A stretch of DNA of 64,000 bases from Microbulbifer salipaludis (GCF_017303155.1 NZ_JAEKJR010000002.1:2046001-2110000), one strand, 5' to 3'; shown: positions 18,257 to 31,700, counted from the stretch's first letter. The notes: generated from the sequence alone by a model not told the origin. Translations and numbers: made by a program.

Positions 18257-19002
18257 TGTTCGATTCCTGACTGTATTTGATCCAGTGTTTGCCGATGCTG
18301 CAGCAGGGCTTCCGCGAGCATGAGGTCGGCGGGATGTGTGACCTTGAAGTTGCTGCGGCAGGCTGCCACCAGTTCAGGTTCATCGCCTGCCAGCTCCAGT
18401 GCACTGGCCTCATCGGTGATGGCTTCCGGGTGCTGGGCGAGCCCGGCCTGCAATGCGCCGCGCAAGCGCTCGAGCGGGGCTTTCTGCGGTGTCTGCGCCA
18501 GCCAGATCTGCGCGCGCGGCAAGGTCTGGCTGACCCGGGGGCTGCCCTGATCGGCTTGCGTTCGTTTTACGGTATCACTGGCGGGCTGGGCGAGCAGCGC
18601 GATGGGGCCGGCGGACAGGAGTTTGGTGATATCGCCTTTACTGACCAGCGGGCGAGCCGCATCGTGGACCAGTACGGTGGTATCCGGTGCGGTGCGCGCA
18701 CTTAAATACTGGAGTGCGGCGAGGACGGAATCTGCCCGCTCTGCGCCACCGGTTACGGTGTGAACTTTGGGGTCCTGTGCCGCCGCGAGGGTAGCAAACT
18801 CGTGGTCGTCCGCTGCGATGGCGACAACAACGCCGGCAACGCCGGGCCAGCCGAGTATGTTGTCCAGGGTGTGGGCGATCAGGGGTTTGCCAGCCAGAGG
18901 CAGGTATTGTTTGGGCTTGTCTGCGCCCATACGCTTGCCGGATCCGGCAGCGGGGACTATGACCCAGTAGCCCGTTTCAGGCGGGGTTTCTACGGTAGTC
19001 AT
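18253..19002 (-). CDS. ispD: 2-C-methyl-D-erythritol 4-phosphate cytidylyltransferase
   Basis: 249 residues. It transfers CMP to MEP. The nucleotide-binding start [31 protein letters not shown] and TDEASALEL match IspD. The four-base overlap with ftsB upstream and ispF downstream makes one translationally coupled unit. Confidence 0.96.
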   Translation of the reverse strand: MTTVETPPETGYWVIVPAAGSGKRMGADKPKQYLPLAGKPLIAHTLDNILGWPGVAGVVVAIAADDHEFATLAAAQDPKVHTVTGGAERADSVLAALQYLSARTAPDTTVLVHDAARPLVSKGDITKLLSAGPIALLAQPASDTVKRTQADQGSPRVSQTLPRAQIWLAQTPQKAPLERLRGALQAGLAQHPEAITDEASALELAGDEPELVAACRSNFKVTHPADLMLAEALLQHRQTLDQIQSGIEQ

Positions 19003-19313
19003 TCTTTTTCTCGCTGTGACTTCCCAGGGTTCTTATGCTGGTCCTGGTCGAGAAAAATAAACAGGGTTTCACCTTCTTTGATGAGACCGAGGTCGTAACG
19101 CGCTTTGGCCTCGACGCCGTCCGTGCCTTCCTTGAGGCTGCGCACCTCGCGTAACAACTGGCGGTTTTCCCGCGCGAGCGCGGCATTTTTTTGTTGCTGC
19201 TCATCCAGTTGACGCTCGAGTCGCGTCACTTCGGCAAAGCTGCCCTCCCCCACCCACAATCGGTATTGGGTCATCAGCAAAAGTACTGTAAGGATTGCCA
19301 GCAGCCATTTCAT
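18999..19313 (-). CDS. ftsB: Cell division protein FtsB
   Basis: 104 residues. A single N-terminal membrane helix (WLLAILTVLLLMTQYRLWVG) is followed by a coiled coil (about 28-62) and a C-terminal segment EAKARYDLGLIKEGETLFIFLD typical of FtsB. It forms the FtsQLB complex that activates septal peptidoglycan synthesis. As in other gammaproteobacteria it lies between eno and ispD. Confidence 0.93.
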   Translation of the reverse strand: MKWLLAILTVLLLMTQYRLWVGEGSFAEVTRLERQLDEQQQKNAALARENRQLLREVRSLKEGTDGVEAKARYDLGLIKEGETLFIFLDQDQHKNPGKSQREKE

Positions 19314-19373
19314 TTCTTTTGTTCTCTTCTGGCTTTCGGGGTATCCACGGTTCTGATTCCGTGGCGGCTACGC

Positions 19374-19523
19374 CGCCGGTGGTTACTCGCTAGACACGCC
19401 GTAAACGCTCCCATCTGACCGCCATGGATGGCGGAAATGCAGATTTTGCAGGAGCAAAAATCTGCCATGGGGGCTCTGCACCGCCATCCATGGCGGTGCA
19501 GGTCTAGCGAGTAACCACCGGCG
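19374..19523. repeat. Nested palindromic element between ftsB and eno
   Basis: A perfect 22-base inverted repeat (19374-19395 and 19502-19523, arm cgccggtggttactcgctag plus two bases) encloses 106 bases. Inside are a 16-base palindrome at 19419-19434 (ccgccatggatggcgg), a near-perfect stem at 19439-19449 / 19454-19465, and a 26-base palindrome at 19476-19501 (arms ctgcaccgccat / atggcggtgcag). No open frame spans it. The terminal inverted repeats with inner palindromes suggest a small non-autonomous mobile or REP-like element, but no target-site duplication was identified. Confidence 0.7.
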
Positions 19524-19532
19524 TCGAAGCCT

Positions 19533-19567
19533 TCGCATCGGAGTTTTGCTTTCGAACTCCGATGCGA
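19533..19567. repeat. 13-bp inverted repeat downstream of eno
   Basis: tcgcatcggagtt (19533-19545) and its exact reverse complement (19555-19567) flank a 9-base loop. It lies 30 bases past the eno stop and could end eno transcripts, but no U-tract follows on the minus strand. Confidence 0.6.
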
Positions 19568-19596
19568 TTTACCGCCAGTTTACCGGGCTATCTGAA

Positions 19597-20976
<1,380 letters not shown>

Positions 20977-20979
20977 TTA

Positions 20980-21864
<885 letters not shown>

Positions 21865-21927
21865 TCAATGCGTTTTGAATTCACCAGACGCGACCGCGAT
21901 TGTGCGGCCGTGCCTGGGGACCAACCA

Positions 21928-23568
<1,641 letters not shown>

Positions 23569-23680
23569 TCAGTTGAATGCCCGACGGGTACGGGCGTGCG
23601 GGACTGGCTCGGGCGTGCAGACTGGTGCATCCCGGTGCCTTTGAGATGGGACGCCAGACTACCAGAAAGGCAGTTTCTGC

Positions 23681-24982
23681 TCAATCTAAAAACCGCCAAA
23701 TTGGTGGCTTTGCGGGCCCATCTGCCGTGACAAACAGGTCGCCGACAGCCACCAGCTCCTGCGCCCGGTAGATCAGTGGTACACGATCCCGCAGCCACGG
23801 CGGAAGACCATACTCCTGCAACAGCTTTTTCAGGGTCTGGGAGTGATGCCGCTCTCGCGGTTTGGCTCTTTCGCCGCCAATACGGAAGCGAACCCGATAG
23901 TCGGCCACGGGCCACTGGGCACTGGGCAAAAGCACCCAGTGGCCCGGCAATACCAGCTGGCTTGATCCGTCCCACCGAATCTCACCTCCATCAATAGCAT
24001 CCAAAGGTTGCAATTGTGGTGTGAGATACAGGCGATCGCGATAGCGGCGCAACACCCGCTCTCCCAGGGAGACAGCCGGCGCTGCATCATCATCCGCGCC
24101 TACCTGTTGCAAGGCCTGCTCCAGCTGGGCCGCTTCGGGCATACCCGTCCCGACCCGCCGCAACCATTCGCGCAGGGCGTTTTTGCGGCGCGCACCGGAG
24201 AGTTTGGCAAACGCCGCAAGGTCGATACCTTGCCCGAACGCCTCAGGGCGACAATCGCACGCCTGCAGGTCTTGCTCCGCCAGCTCACCCAACAGAGCCG
24301 CAGCCTCGCGCAGATTTTCCGTCGCCCGGGCTACCCGCGCATGCACCGGCCAGCGCTGCGCCAGCGGGGGCAACACCTGACTGCGAAGATAATTCCGGTC
24401 AATCGAAAGATCGGCATTGCTCTCGTCTTCAATCCACGGCAACCCCTGCGCGCGGGCGTAGGTTTCCAGTTCCGCTCGGCTTGCCGCCAACAATGGCCGA
24501 AGCAGGCTTTTGCCATCCCGCTCGGGCCCCAGCAAACGCCATTCCGGCATACCACCCAGGCCGAGCACCCCGGCACCGCGCAACAGCCTCAGTAAAAAGG
24601 TCTCGGTCTGGTCATCGGCGTGGTGGGCAAGCAATATCTGGTCGCCCGGCCCCATGACCTGCTCGAAGGCGCGGTAGCGGGCGTGCCTGGCCCCCTGCTC
24701 GAGACCGCCATCCGCCCGGTCCACATCCACCGACCGGGCAACAAATGCAACGCCCAAACGATCCGCCAGCGCCGCGCAGCTCGCCTGCCACGCCGCTGCG
24801 CGCGTGCTCAAGCCATGATTGATGTGCAGCGCGGTGACCGGAACGTCGGCCTTGGCAAGCAGGTGCAACAGCACGGTGGAATCCAGGCCGCCGGAAAAAC
24901 CCAGCCACCGTTGCCCCGATACCGGGTAACGCTGCAGCGCGCTCTGCAGTGCAGCGGTCAATTTAGCGGCAATGTCGGACAT
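23681..24982 (-). CDS. tilS: tRNA(Ile)-lysidine synthase
   Basis: 433 residues. It modifies C34 of the isoleucine CAU anticodon to lysidine. The PP-loop ATP motif is GFSGGLDSTVLLHLL, and HHADDQTETFLLRLLRG, GLPWIEDESNADLSIDRNYLR and the C-terminal TilS domain with LLQEYGLPPWLRDRVPLIY are present. It lies 124 bases upstream of pyrG on the same strand. Confidence 0.95.
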   Translation of the reverse strand: MSDIAAKLTAALQSALQRYPVSGQRWLGFSGGLDSTVLLHLLAKADVPVTALHINHGLSTRAAAWQASCAALADRLGVAFVARSVDVDRADGGLEQGARHARYRAFEQVMGPGDQILLAHHADDQTETFLLRLLRGAGVLGLGGMPEWRLLGPERDGKSLLRPLLAASRAELETYARAQGLPWIEDESNADLSIDRNYLRSQVLPPLAQRWPVHARVARATENLREAAALLGELAEQDLQACDCRPEAFGQGIDLAAFAKLSGARRKNALREWLRRVGTGMPEAAQLEQALQQVGADDDAAPAVSLGERVLRRYRDRLYLTPQLQPLDAIDGGEIRWDGSSQLVLPGHWVLLPSAQWPVADYRVRFRIGGERAKPRERHHSQTLKKLLQEYGLPPWLRDRVPLIYRAQELVAVGDLFVTADGPAKPPIWRFLD

Positions 24983-25034
24983 AGGCAGGCAGCTGAGGTG
25001 GTGTATTGGCGGGACAGAGTATACCCGGCATCCG

Positions 25035-25065
25035 GTGATGGCAGGTGGACAGCACCTGCCATCAC
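25035..25065. repeat. 13-bp inverted repeat after the AraC gene
   Basis: gtgatggcaggtg (25035-25047) and its exact reverse complement (25053-25065) flank a 5-base loop just downstream of the regulator stop codon. It is a plausible transcription end for the minus-strand regulator, although no U-tract follows. Confidence 0.55.
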
Positions 25066-25077
25066 GCTATCCAGCGC

Positions 25078-26250
25078 TCAGGCGATTTGCGGAACGGCAT
25101 CCGCACGGCGGTACTGGGATGGCGTCATGCCCGCGGCCTTCTTGAAGAAGGTGTTGAACACAGATTTACTGTTGAAACCCACCTCCAGGTAAATGTCGGT
25201 AATGGTCTTCCCTTCCCCATCGGCACTGCGCAGCAGACGCATGGCTTCCTGAATGCGGTAACGGTTAATGAACTCGTAAAAATTCATCTTGAAGTGCCGA
25301 TTGATCACCATCGACAGGTCACGGGTGGGGATCTCCAGGCTTTCGGCCAGCAGGTCAATAGTGACATCTGGCTGCAAATAGAGCTTCTCGGCGTGCATCT
25401 TGCGGTCGATGTCTTCCGCCAGAGCGGGGTTGAACACCTGCTCACCAGACGGCTTGCGCACTTTCTCGGGCTGGCGCAGGGATTCGAAGCTGGCGAAATA
25501 GCGCACACCGGTAAACACCAGCAAGTTCACCAGAACAAATACGGTGTAGTAGCCGGTCAGGCCGATTTTTTCGAACACCCCCAGATCGTAATGCTGATAC
25601 AGGCTGAACATTTTGGCGATGCTCAGCACCACCTCCATCAACATCACCAGCATAAAACCCGCGACCAACACCTTGACCCAGGTGACATCCACCTTCTCCA
25701 CATTGGAGTGGGTGGACTTCAGGCGATGGGTGTAATGCACGATCAACCACAGCGACCACAGGCAATAGGCCACACGCAACACCTTGCACAAAAACTCCAC
25801 CAGCACGTAGTGCCAGCCATACACCAGAGACTCGCTGCTGATGAGCTCAAGGCGCTGCTCCAGGGGCAAACGGAAGAAGACCGCACTCATATACACCAGC
25901 GCCAGCACAAACGGCAGCAGGTGCATCGCATCGCGCGGGCGCACGCGAAAGTCGCGAAAGATGAGGGATTTCACACAGAAGAACAGCAGCATGCCATCGA
26001 GATAATAGGCAAAGCCGCCAAGGAAATAGACCTGCGGTAACCATTCGCGTACCGCAAACTTGAACTCGGCGCCCCACAATACCAGCTCGTGCAGGGGGAT
26101 AAACGCATGCGCGAACAGGAAGGCCGCGAGGAAGTAAGTGCTGGCCTGCCGACTGGTATTCGTGGCCAGCAACAGCACCGCGAAGAACAGGCACTGCATC
26201 GCAGTCATCAGCAGCACCACGTCATGGAAATTAAAAAGAACCAGGTTCAT
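25078..26250 (-). CDS. Membrane-anchored AraC-family regulator
   Basis: 390 residues. The first 230 residues contain several hydrophobic helices (VVLLMTAMQCLFFAVLLLA, STYFLAAFLFAHAFIPLHEL, LPFVLALVYMSAVFF, LVAGFMLVMLMEVVLS). The C-terminal 110 residues are an AraC DNA-binding domain (ITDIYLEVGFNSKSVFNTFFKKAAGMTPSQYR). Such proteins sense a signal at the membrane and act on DNA directly. It is divergent from the GH5 glucanase with about 195 bases between, so it is the likely regulator of the glucan locus. The ligand is unknown. Confidence 0.85.
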   Translation of the reverse strand: MNLVLFNFHDVVLLMTAMQCLFFAVLLLATNTSRQASTYFLAAFLFAHAFIPLHELVLWGAEFKFAVREWLPQVYFLGGFAYYLDGMLLFFCVKSLIFRDFRVRPRDAMHLLPFVLALVYMSAVFFRLPLEQRLELISSESLVYGWHYVLVEFLCKVLRVAYCLWSLWLIVHYTHRLKSTHSNVEKVDVTWVKVLVAGFMLVMLMEVVLSIAKMFSLYQHYDLGVFEKIGLTGYYTVFVLVNLLVFTGVRYFASFESLRQPEKVRKPSGEQVFNPALAEDIDRKMHAEKLYLQPDVTIDLLAESLEIPTRDLSMVINRHFKMNFYEFINRYRIQEAMRLLRSADGEGKTITDIYLEVGFNSKSVFNTFFKKAAGMTPSQYRRADAVPQIA

Positions 26251-26446
26251 TTGTAGATTTTTTTTCTAATTTTCCGGACACACCAGGAAGTTCGAGTCCC
26301 GCGCGGCAGCCGAACGGGTTCGACTGATCACACACCCAATATTTCACGCCGTCAGAACGACGCAACACGCCCCGCCTCTTAGGGTGCAGTGGGCGATTCA
26401 CTCGCCCGACATTCTCAACATCAAACGCATAATAAAGGAAAGCATG

Positions 26447-28588
26447 ATGAGATTTAACTTTGCAAGCAGGCTGGGCAGTTTATTGACGCTGCTCGTTTTC
26501 GTGTCGACGGTTACCGCCGTTGGCAAGTCCCACGCGCAATACGTGCACACTGACGGTACCGAGATCGTGGACGGCAATGGCAATCCCATCCACCTGAACG
26601 GTATCAACCTCGGCAACTGGTTGCTGTGGGAAGGCTACCTGATGATGGGCGACTTTAACTACCGCACCCACACCCAGTTCCTCAACAGCCTGGCCGACAC
26701 CTTCGGCAGTATGGCCCAGGCGAAGGAGTTCGAACACCAGTGGCGCCTGAATTTCGTGACCGAACGGGAGATCGCCGACCTGAAGAGCCTCGGCTTCAAC
26801 ACCGTGCGGGTGCCCTTCCACTACAACCTGTTCTGGGAGAACGGGCAATTGTCGGATCACGGCTTCCAGTATTTTGATCGCCTGATCGATTACTGCCGCA
26901 CCCACGGGCTCTATGTGCTGCTGGATATGCACGCCGCCCCCGGCTACCAGAACCCCGGCGACCACAGTGACAACATCGACTCCAACGCGGGCCAGCCGCG
27001 GGACTCGGTCAAATTCTGGGATGGCAACAATGTACAGATTGCCAGTCAGGTGTGGCGGCACATTGCCGACCGCTACAAAAATGAACCAGTAATCTGGGGC
27101 TACGACCTGATCAATGAGCCTGTGCCCCAGGCCGGGCGCGAGTTCGAGCTGTTGCCGTCGCTGATTGCCATGCGCGATGCCATCCGCGAAGTGGACAATA
27201 ACCACGCGATCATTGCCGAAGGCAGCTGGTGGGGCTCGGATATGCAGAAGATCGACTGGACCGACTCTGCCACCCAGACCAACACTGGTATCAGCGCCCG
27301 CTGGGACCACAACCTGGTGTACCAGACCCACCACTATGTGTTCGGCAATACCGCATGGATCGCCGACCTGTATCCCCGCGTGGACATCACCAATGCCATG
27401 GGTGTGCCGATGATCCTGGGAGAATACGGCGAGGACAACAACGATATCATCCACCAGCTCACCGACTGGTCAGTGAACAATATTGCTGGCCAATTCCCCT
27501 GGTCGTTCAAAAAGATGAGCCACGACCGCACCCTGTGGACCATCGCCCCCAACAGCATCTACAGCCAGGTGGTGAATTACATCAACCACGGCGGCACCCC
27601 GCCGGCCAATGCCTATGCGGGCATGATCGACTTTGCCCAAAACCACATCGGCAACGGGGCCAGCAACGTCAGCTGGCACCAGGGCTTCTACGATGCCATC
27701 AAGACCAGCGGCGGCAGCAACCCGCTTCCGGCCGGCTGTGATTCCGCCACTGCACAGGCCGCCGGCCGCGTCGAAGCGGAGAGCTACTGCGCCATGTCCG
27801 GCATCCAACTGGAAGACACCAGCGACAACGGCGGCGGCCAGAATGTCGGCTGGACCGACAGTGGTGACTGGCTCGATTACCGCGTCGATGTACCACAAGA
27901 TGGCGAGTACACGCTGACCTACCGCGTCGCCAGCACCGCCAATACCGCGCAACTGCGCTTACTGGCCAACGGTGCCCAGGCGGCCGACACCAGCCTGCCC
28001 AACACCGGCGGCTGGCAGAACTGGCAGTCCGTTTCTACCAGCGTGAGCCTGAGCGCCGGTACCCAGACCCTGCGCCTGCAGGTAGCGGGCCCCGGTTTCA
28101 ACCTGAACTGGTTCGAGCTGGAAGCGGGCAGCGGGGAGGAAGAACCCGTGGACCCCACCCCACCGCCATCTGGCACCCTTGCCGATGGCGAATACCAGAT
28201 CCGCAACCTGGCCAGCGGCCTGTTGCTGGGCGTTGCCAACAATGCCACCAGCAACGGCGGCAATGTGATTCAGGGTGGTAGCCAGTCCTGGCAGGTCACC
28301 ACACTCAGCAACGGTAACTACCGCATCGAAAACCGCTACAGCGGACTCGCGCTGGATGTCCAGGATGTGTCCTCCAGCAACGGTGCCAACATCCAGCAGT
28401 GGGAGTACGGCGGCGGCGACAACCAGCAGTGGATTGTCGAACCGGTCTCCGGCAACCGCTTCCGCATTCTGTCAGCCATGAGCGGCAAGTCACTGGATGT
28501 GCAGGATGGCTCCACCAGCGCCGGCGGCAATATCCAGCAGTGGACCTACCACGGCGGCGACAACCAGCTGTGGCTGTTTGAAAACTAA
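26447..28588 (+). CDS. Secreted GH5 glucanase with CBM6 and ricin-type modules
   Basis: About 713 residues. After a signal peptide (LLTLLVFVSTVTAVGKSHA) comes a GH5 barrel: IHLNGINLGNWLLWEG, LYVLLDMHAAPG, the acid/base Glu in GYDLINEP, and the nucleophile Glu in MILGEYGED. A CBM6 (VEAESYCAMSG ... WTDSGDWLDYRVDVP) and a ricin/CBM13-like trefoil with repeated NIQQW motifs follow. The order and GNWL motif suggest action on beta-1,3- or mixed beta-glucan. I chose the ATG at 26447, as AAAGGAA lies 6 bases upstream; an ATG three bases earlier is also possible. It is the first gene of a glucan utilisation set. Confidence 0.88.
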   Translation: MRFNFASRLGSLLTLLVFVSTVTAVGKSHAQYVHTDGTEIVDGNGNPIHLNGINLGNWLLWEGYLMMGDFNYRTHTQFLNSLADTFGSMAQAKEFEHQWRLNFVTEREIADLKSLGFNTVRVPFHYNLFWENGQLSDHGFQYFDRLIDYCRTHGLYVLLDMHAAPGYQNPGDHSDNIDSNAGQPRDSVKFWDGNNVQIASQVWRHIADRYKNEPVIWGYDLINEPVPQAGREFELLPSLIAMRDAIREVDNNHAIIAEGSWWGSDMQKIDWTDSATQTNTGISARWDHNLVYQTHHYVFGNTAWIADLYPRVDITNAMGVPMILGEYGEDNNDIIHQLTDWSVNNIAGQFPWSFKKMSHDRTLWTIAPNSIYSQVVNYINHGGTPPANAYAGMIDFAQNHIGNGASNVSWHQGFYDAIKTSGGSNPLPAGCDSATAQAAGRVEAESYCAMSGIQLEDTSDNGGGQNVGWTDSGDWLDYRVDVPQDGEYTLTYRVASTANTAQLRLLANGAQAADTSLPNTGGWQNWQSVSTSVSLSAGTQTLRLQVAGPGFNLNWFELEAGSGEEEPVDPTPPPSGTLADGEYQIRNLASGLLLGVANNATSNGGNVIQGGSQSWQVTTLSNGNYRIENRYSGLALDVQDVSSSNGANIQQWEYGGGDNQQWIVEPVSGNRFRILSAMSGKSLDVQDGSTSAGGNIQQWTYHGGDNQLWLFEN

Positions 28589-28614
28589 CCGCTACTGACA
28601 GACTCTCTCGCCTT

Positions 28615-28646
28615 GGGCCGCCGGAACCACTCCCGCGGCCCTTTTT
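28615..28646 (+). terminator. Terminator after the GH5 gene
   Basis: The stem gggccgc (28615-28621) / gcggccc (28635-28641) is followed by five T residues. It separates the GH5 transcript from the TonB receptor. Confidence 0.75.
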
Positions 28647-28745
28647 ATGACTGACTTCCAACCGACTTTTGGAACGATTCTCGACGCATAGCCAGCCCGC
28701 CTCTTCTGCCAAACACAACTGCTAAACCATTGATTTTCAAACGTT

Positions 28746-28812
28746 TACTCGAGGTTCGACTGCGCTTAGGATAGTCGAACGCCAAAAAAATCCGGTTTTT
28801 GCGTTCGAGTAA
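28746..28812 (+). repeat. Three-way-junction palindrome upstream of the TonB receptor
   Basis: Contiguous pairing forms three stems. Outer: ttactcga (28746-28753) with tcgagtaa (28805-28812). Second: gttcgact (28754-28761) with agtcgaac (28773-28780). Third: gc+aaaaa (28781-28788, one bulged c) with tttttgc (28796-28802). An alternative stem, tcgaacgc (28775-28782) with gcgttcga (28801-28808), excludes the outer and second stems. It begins about 100 bases past the GH5 terminator and ends 91 bases before the receptor start. It could be a structured leader RNA or a small palindromic repeat element. The rest of 28647-28903 has no gene. Confidence 0.65.
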
Positions 28813-28903
28813 CCGCATTCGGACGCCGGCTCTGCCGGCATTTGGCAAATTTCCTCCGTCGCTCACATGGCGACCCAAAACAATAAACATGAGAGGAATA
28901 CCG

Positions 28904-31618
28904 ATGAAGAGACTGCACACGCCACTGGCGCTCTCCATTGCGCTGGTGAACTCCGGCTGGGCCTACGCACAACAGGACGCGCAGGAAGAAACACAAAGCG
29001 CGTACGCGACCACTGCACTCGAAGAGGTCACCGTTACCGCCACCAAGCGCGAAACCAATCTGATGGAAACCCCGATTTCCATTACCGCGTTCAGCCAGGA
29101 GAAGCTGGACCGCGAGGGCCTGACCAACATCAAGGACATGGCACAGATGGTGCCAAACATGGAAATCTCCATGGACTCCTCGCAGACCGCGCCCGTGGTT
29201 GCCATGCGCGGTGTACGCTCCACCAACATTACCGAACTGGGTGACCCGTCTGTGGGCCTACACCTGGACGGCATTTACTCACCTCGTCCGCAGGGCGCCA
29301 TGGCGCTGATGTTCGACGTGGAGCGGGTGGAAGCCATGCGCGGCCCCCAGGGCACCCTGTTCGGACGTAACTCCACCGTGGGTAACGTCAACATCATCTC
29401 CAAGCGCCCGGACTTCAACGAATTCGATGCGTCCCTTGGTATTGAAGCGGGCCGCTGGAATCACCAGCAAACCCGCGGCATGCTCAACATCCCGGTGAGC
29501 GAAACCTTCGCCCTGCGCGCGTCCTTTATGCAGGAAACCCGCGACTCCTACCTCGACGGTTACTACGACCCCAACCAGTGGGACGTGCGCTACCTGCCGG
29601 AAGAAATCCAGAATGCACCGGTCTACACCGGCGCCGATGAAGACCGCAGCCTACGCCAGCGCGAGCGCTGGGGCAGTGGCGAGGTACAGGAACTGGTCAA
29701 AGCCGATCCAGCCGATTTCTACAACAATTCTGACCAGTACGCGTTCCGCGTGAGCGCCCTGTGGGAGCCCACCGAATCCCTGTCGTGGATGCTGGCGTAC
29801 GAGCAATTCCAGGACAACAGCGCCGGCGGTGCCGATACCCTGAACTGCGACATGGCAGACAAGCGGATCAAAAAGGACTGGGACGGCAACTATGTCGATG
29901 CCGACGGCAACATCTCTGCCACCCCGGTTACCGGCCTGCTGGGCTGTGAGAGTGTTTACGGCCCCGGTGCCGACGACTACACCGTCAACGTCAGCGTGCC
30001 CGGCTTCCTCGATCTCAGTATCGACTCGGTGCGTTCCAACCTGAGCTGGGACCTGTCGGACGAAATTGCCCTGGTCTACAACGCCGGTTGGGCAGAGCAA
30101 GTGCGCTCACAGCATTCCGACCAGGACCGCGGTATCACTGGCTGGGATATGTCCATCTTCTTCCGCGATGCCACCTTTGTTTCCCAGTCCCACGAGCTGC
30201 AGCTACAGTCGACCGGCTCCGGCCCACTGCAATGGATTGCCGGTGCTTTCTACTTTGAAGAAAACAACAATATGCAGGGTGGCTGGATCAACAGCGGCAA
30301 CAATGCGGATTACTGGAACCAGCCCAACCGCACACTCAAGTCCCAGGCCTTCTTTACCCAGGGAACCTACGCAGTCACCGACCAGCTGAACCTGACCCTG
30401 GGCCTGCGCCACACCGAAGACACCAAGCAGGATGTGGGTGGCCACAACATGACCTGTAACGGTGACACCATTAATCCGCAGACCGGCGAGCGCTGCTTCC
30501 CCGCGTGGGATCGCGATGCGTTCAATCAGCTGCCCACGGATTACTTTGACGACCCCGCCATCTACACCGAGATCAGCGACAACCAGACTAAAGGCAGCTG
30601 GGACTTCACCAACTACCGTGTGGGCCTGGACTACATCGTGAACGACGACCTGATGGTGTTCGGCTATGTGGCCAACGGCTTCAAGTCCGGCGGTATTGGC
30701 GACGTGTTTGTGCAGTTCGAGCAGGATCCCGCCACAGCGGAATATCTCCTCGACGCCAACGGCGATCGCATCATCAAAGAGCGCCACCGCAACACCTACG
30801 ACCCGGAAGTGGTCACCACTTACGAGCTGGGCACCAAGGGCACTTACCTGGATGGCAGCCTGAACGTGATGGCGACCCTCTTTTACAGTGACTACGAAGA
30901 TATGCAGGCGGCCTCCGCCAAGGGTATCTTCCCCTACTACGTGGAAGAGCGCGCGGACGAAACCGGTGAACTGACCGGTGAAATCACCACCGAAACCCAG
31001 GTCGTGTTCCAGACCGACAATATCGGCACCGCCATTATTCAAGGCCTGGAAGTAGAGTTTGACTGGGCGCCGATCGAAAACGGTCGCTTCGACGGTTACG
31101 TCACCTGGCTCGACACCGAAATTACCAGCGACTTTATCTATCACTGGGATTTCGCCGCTACCGACCTGTTCGAAGTGGATCACGGTGCCGCGACCAATCC
31201 AGAAAACGATGCCATGAAGGTCAACCTGAAAGGCAACGAACTGGCCGCGTCACCGAAGCTCAGCGCCAAGCTGAACTACACCCACACCTTCCGCTTCAAC
31301 AACGGCTTTGCCATCGTTCCTCACCTGAGCTATTTCTGGCGGGACAAGTCGTACCACACCTTCCAGAACGTGGATAAACACTACGACGCCTTTGTCACCG
31401 AAACACCAGACGCCTTTAGCGACGTGCGCCCGGCATTCCACAGTGTGAACAGCACCCTCAAGCTGGAAGCACCGGACAATAAGTGGAATGTGGAAGCCTT
31501 TGTTTACAACCTCACCGACCAGAAAGAAACCTACTGGGCTGGCGGTGGTGACCATGTAATCAAGGGTCCGATTTCCATGCCCCGCTTCTACGGCATTCGC
31601 GGCAACTACAACTTCTAA
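28904..31618 (+). CDS. TonB-dependent outer-membrane receptor
   Basis: About 904 residues. A signal peptide ending in AYAQ is followed by a plug domain starting EEVTVTATKRETNLMETPISI, with NSTVGNVNIISKRP near its end. A long beta-barrel closes with the C-terminal aromatic residue expected of outer-membrane barrels (YGIRGNYNF). It takes up a large ligand with TonB energy. Its place between GH5 and GH3 enzymes points to a glucan oligosaccharide. The start at 28904 has GAGAGGA 6-7 bases upstream; an in-frame ATG at 28799 would put a non-signal sequence in front and overlaps the palindrome. Confidence 0.92.
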   Translation: MKRLHTPLALSIALVNSGWAYAQQDAQEETQSAYATTALEEVTVTATKRETNLMETPISITAFSQEKLDREGLTNIKDMAQMVPNMEISMDSSQTAPVVAMRGVRSTNITELGDPSVGLHLDGIYSPRPQGAMALMFDVERVEAMRGPQGTLFGRNSTVGNVNIISKRPDFNEFDASLGIEAGRWNHQQTRGMLNIPVSETFALRASFMQETRDSYLDGYYDPNQWDVRYLPEEIQNAPVYTGADEDRSLRQRERWGSGEVQELVKADPADFYNNSDQYAFRVSALWEPTESLSWMLAYEQFQDNSAGGADTLNCDMADKRIKKDWDGNYVDADGNISATPVTGLLGCESVYGPGADDYTVNVSVPGFLDLSIDSVRSNLSWDLSDEIALVYNAGWAEQVRSQHSDQDRGITGWDMSIFFRDATFVSQSHELQLQSTGSGPLQWIAGAFYFEENNNMQGGWINSGNNADYWNQPNRTLKSQAFFTQGTYAVTDQLNLTLGLRHTEDTKQDVGGHNMTCNGDTINPQTGERCFPAWDRDAFNQLPTDYFDDPAIYTEISDNQTKGSWDFTNYRVGLDYIVNDDLMVFGYVANGFKSGGIGDVFVQFEQDPATAEYLLDANGDRIIKERHRNTYDPEVVTTYELGTKGTYLDGSLNVMATLFYSDYEDMQAASAKGIFPYYVEERADETGELTGEITTETQVVFQTDNIGTAIIQGLEVEFDWAPIENGRFDGYVTWLDTEITSDFIYHWDFAATDLFEVDHGAATNPENDAMKVNLKGNELAASPKLSAKLNYTHTFRFNNGFAIVPHLSYFWRDKSYHTFQNVDKHYDAFVTETPDAFSDVRPAFHSVNSTLKLEAPDNKWNVEAFVYNLTDQKETYWAGGGDHVIKGPISMPRFYGIRGNYNF

Positions 31619-31670
31619 ATTGTTGCCGGATTAAATCCAAAAGCGATCGTCATCTTCGCTTGTCTCCCTC

Positions 31671-31700
31671 GCCCCCTCTCGATGAGATGGGGGCCTTTTT
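31671..31700 (+). terminator. Terminator after the TonB receptor
   Basis: The stem gccccc (31671-31676) / gggggc (31689-31694) with extra CTC/GAG pairing is followed by cttttt on the plus strand. Confidence 0.7.

Noticed and set aside
19374..19523. Complete insertion sequence between ftsB and eno
   Set aside because: Only 150 bp and no transposase frame; at most a non-autonomous element.
25045..27454. Long open frames opposite the AraC regulator (25045-26040) and GH5 gene (26480-27454)
   Set aside because: Shadows of well-supported genes with His/Gln- or Val-rich composition and no domain.
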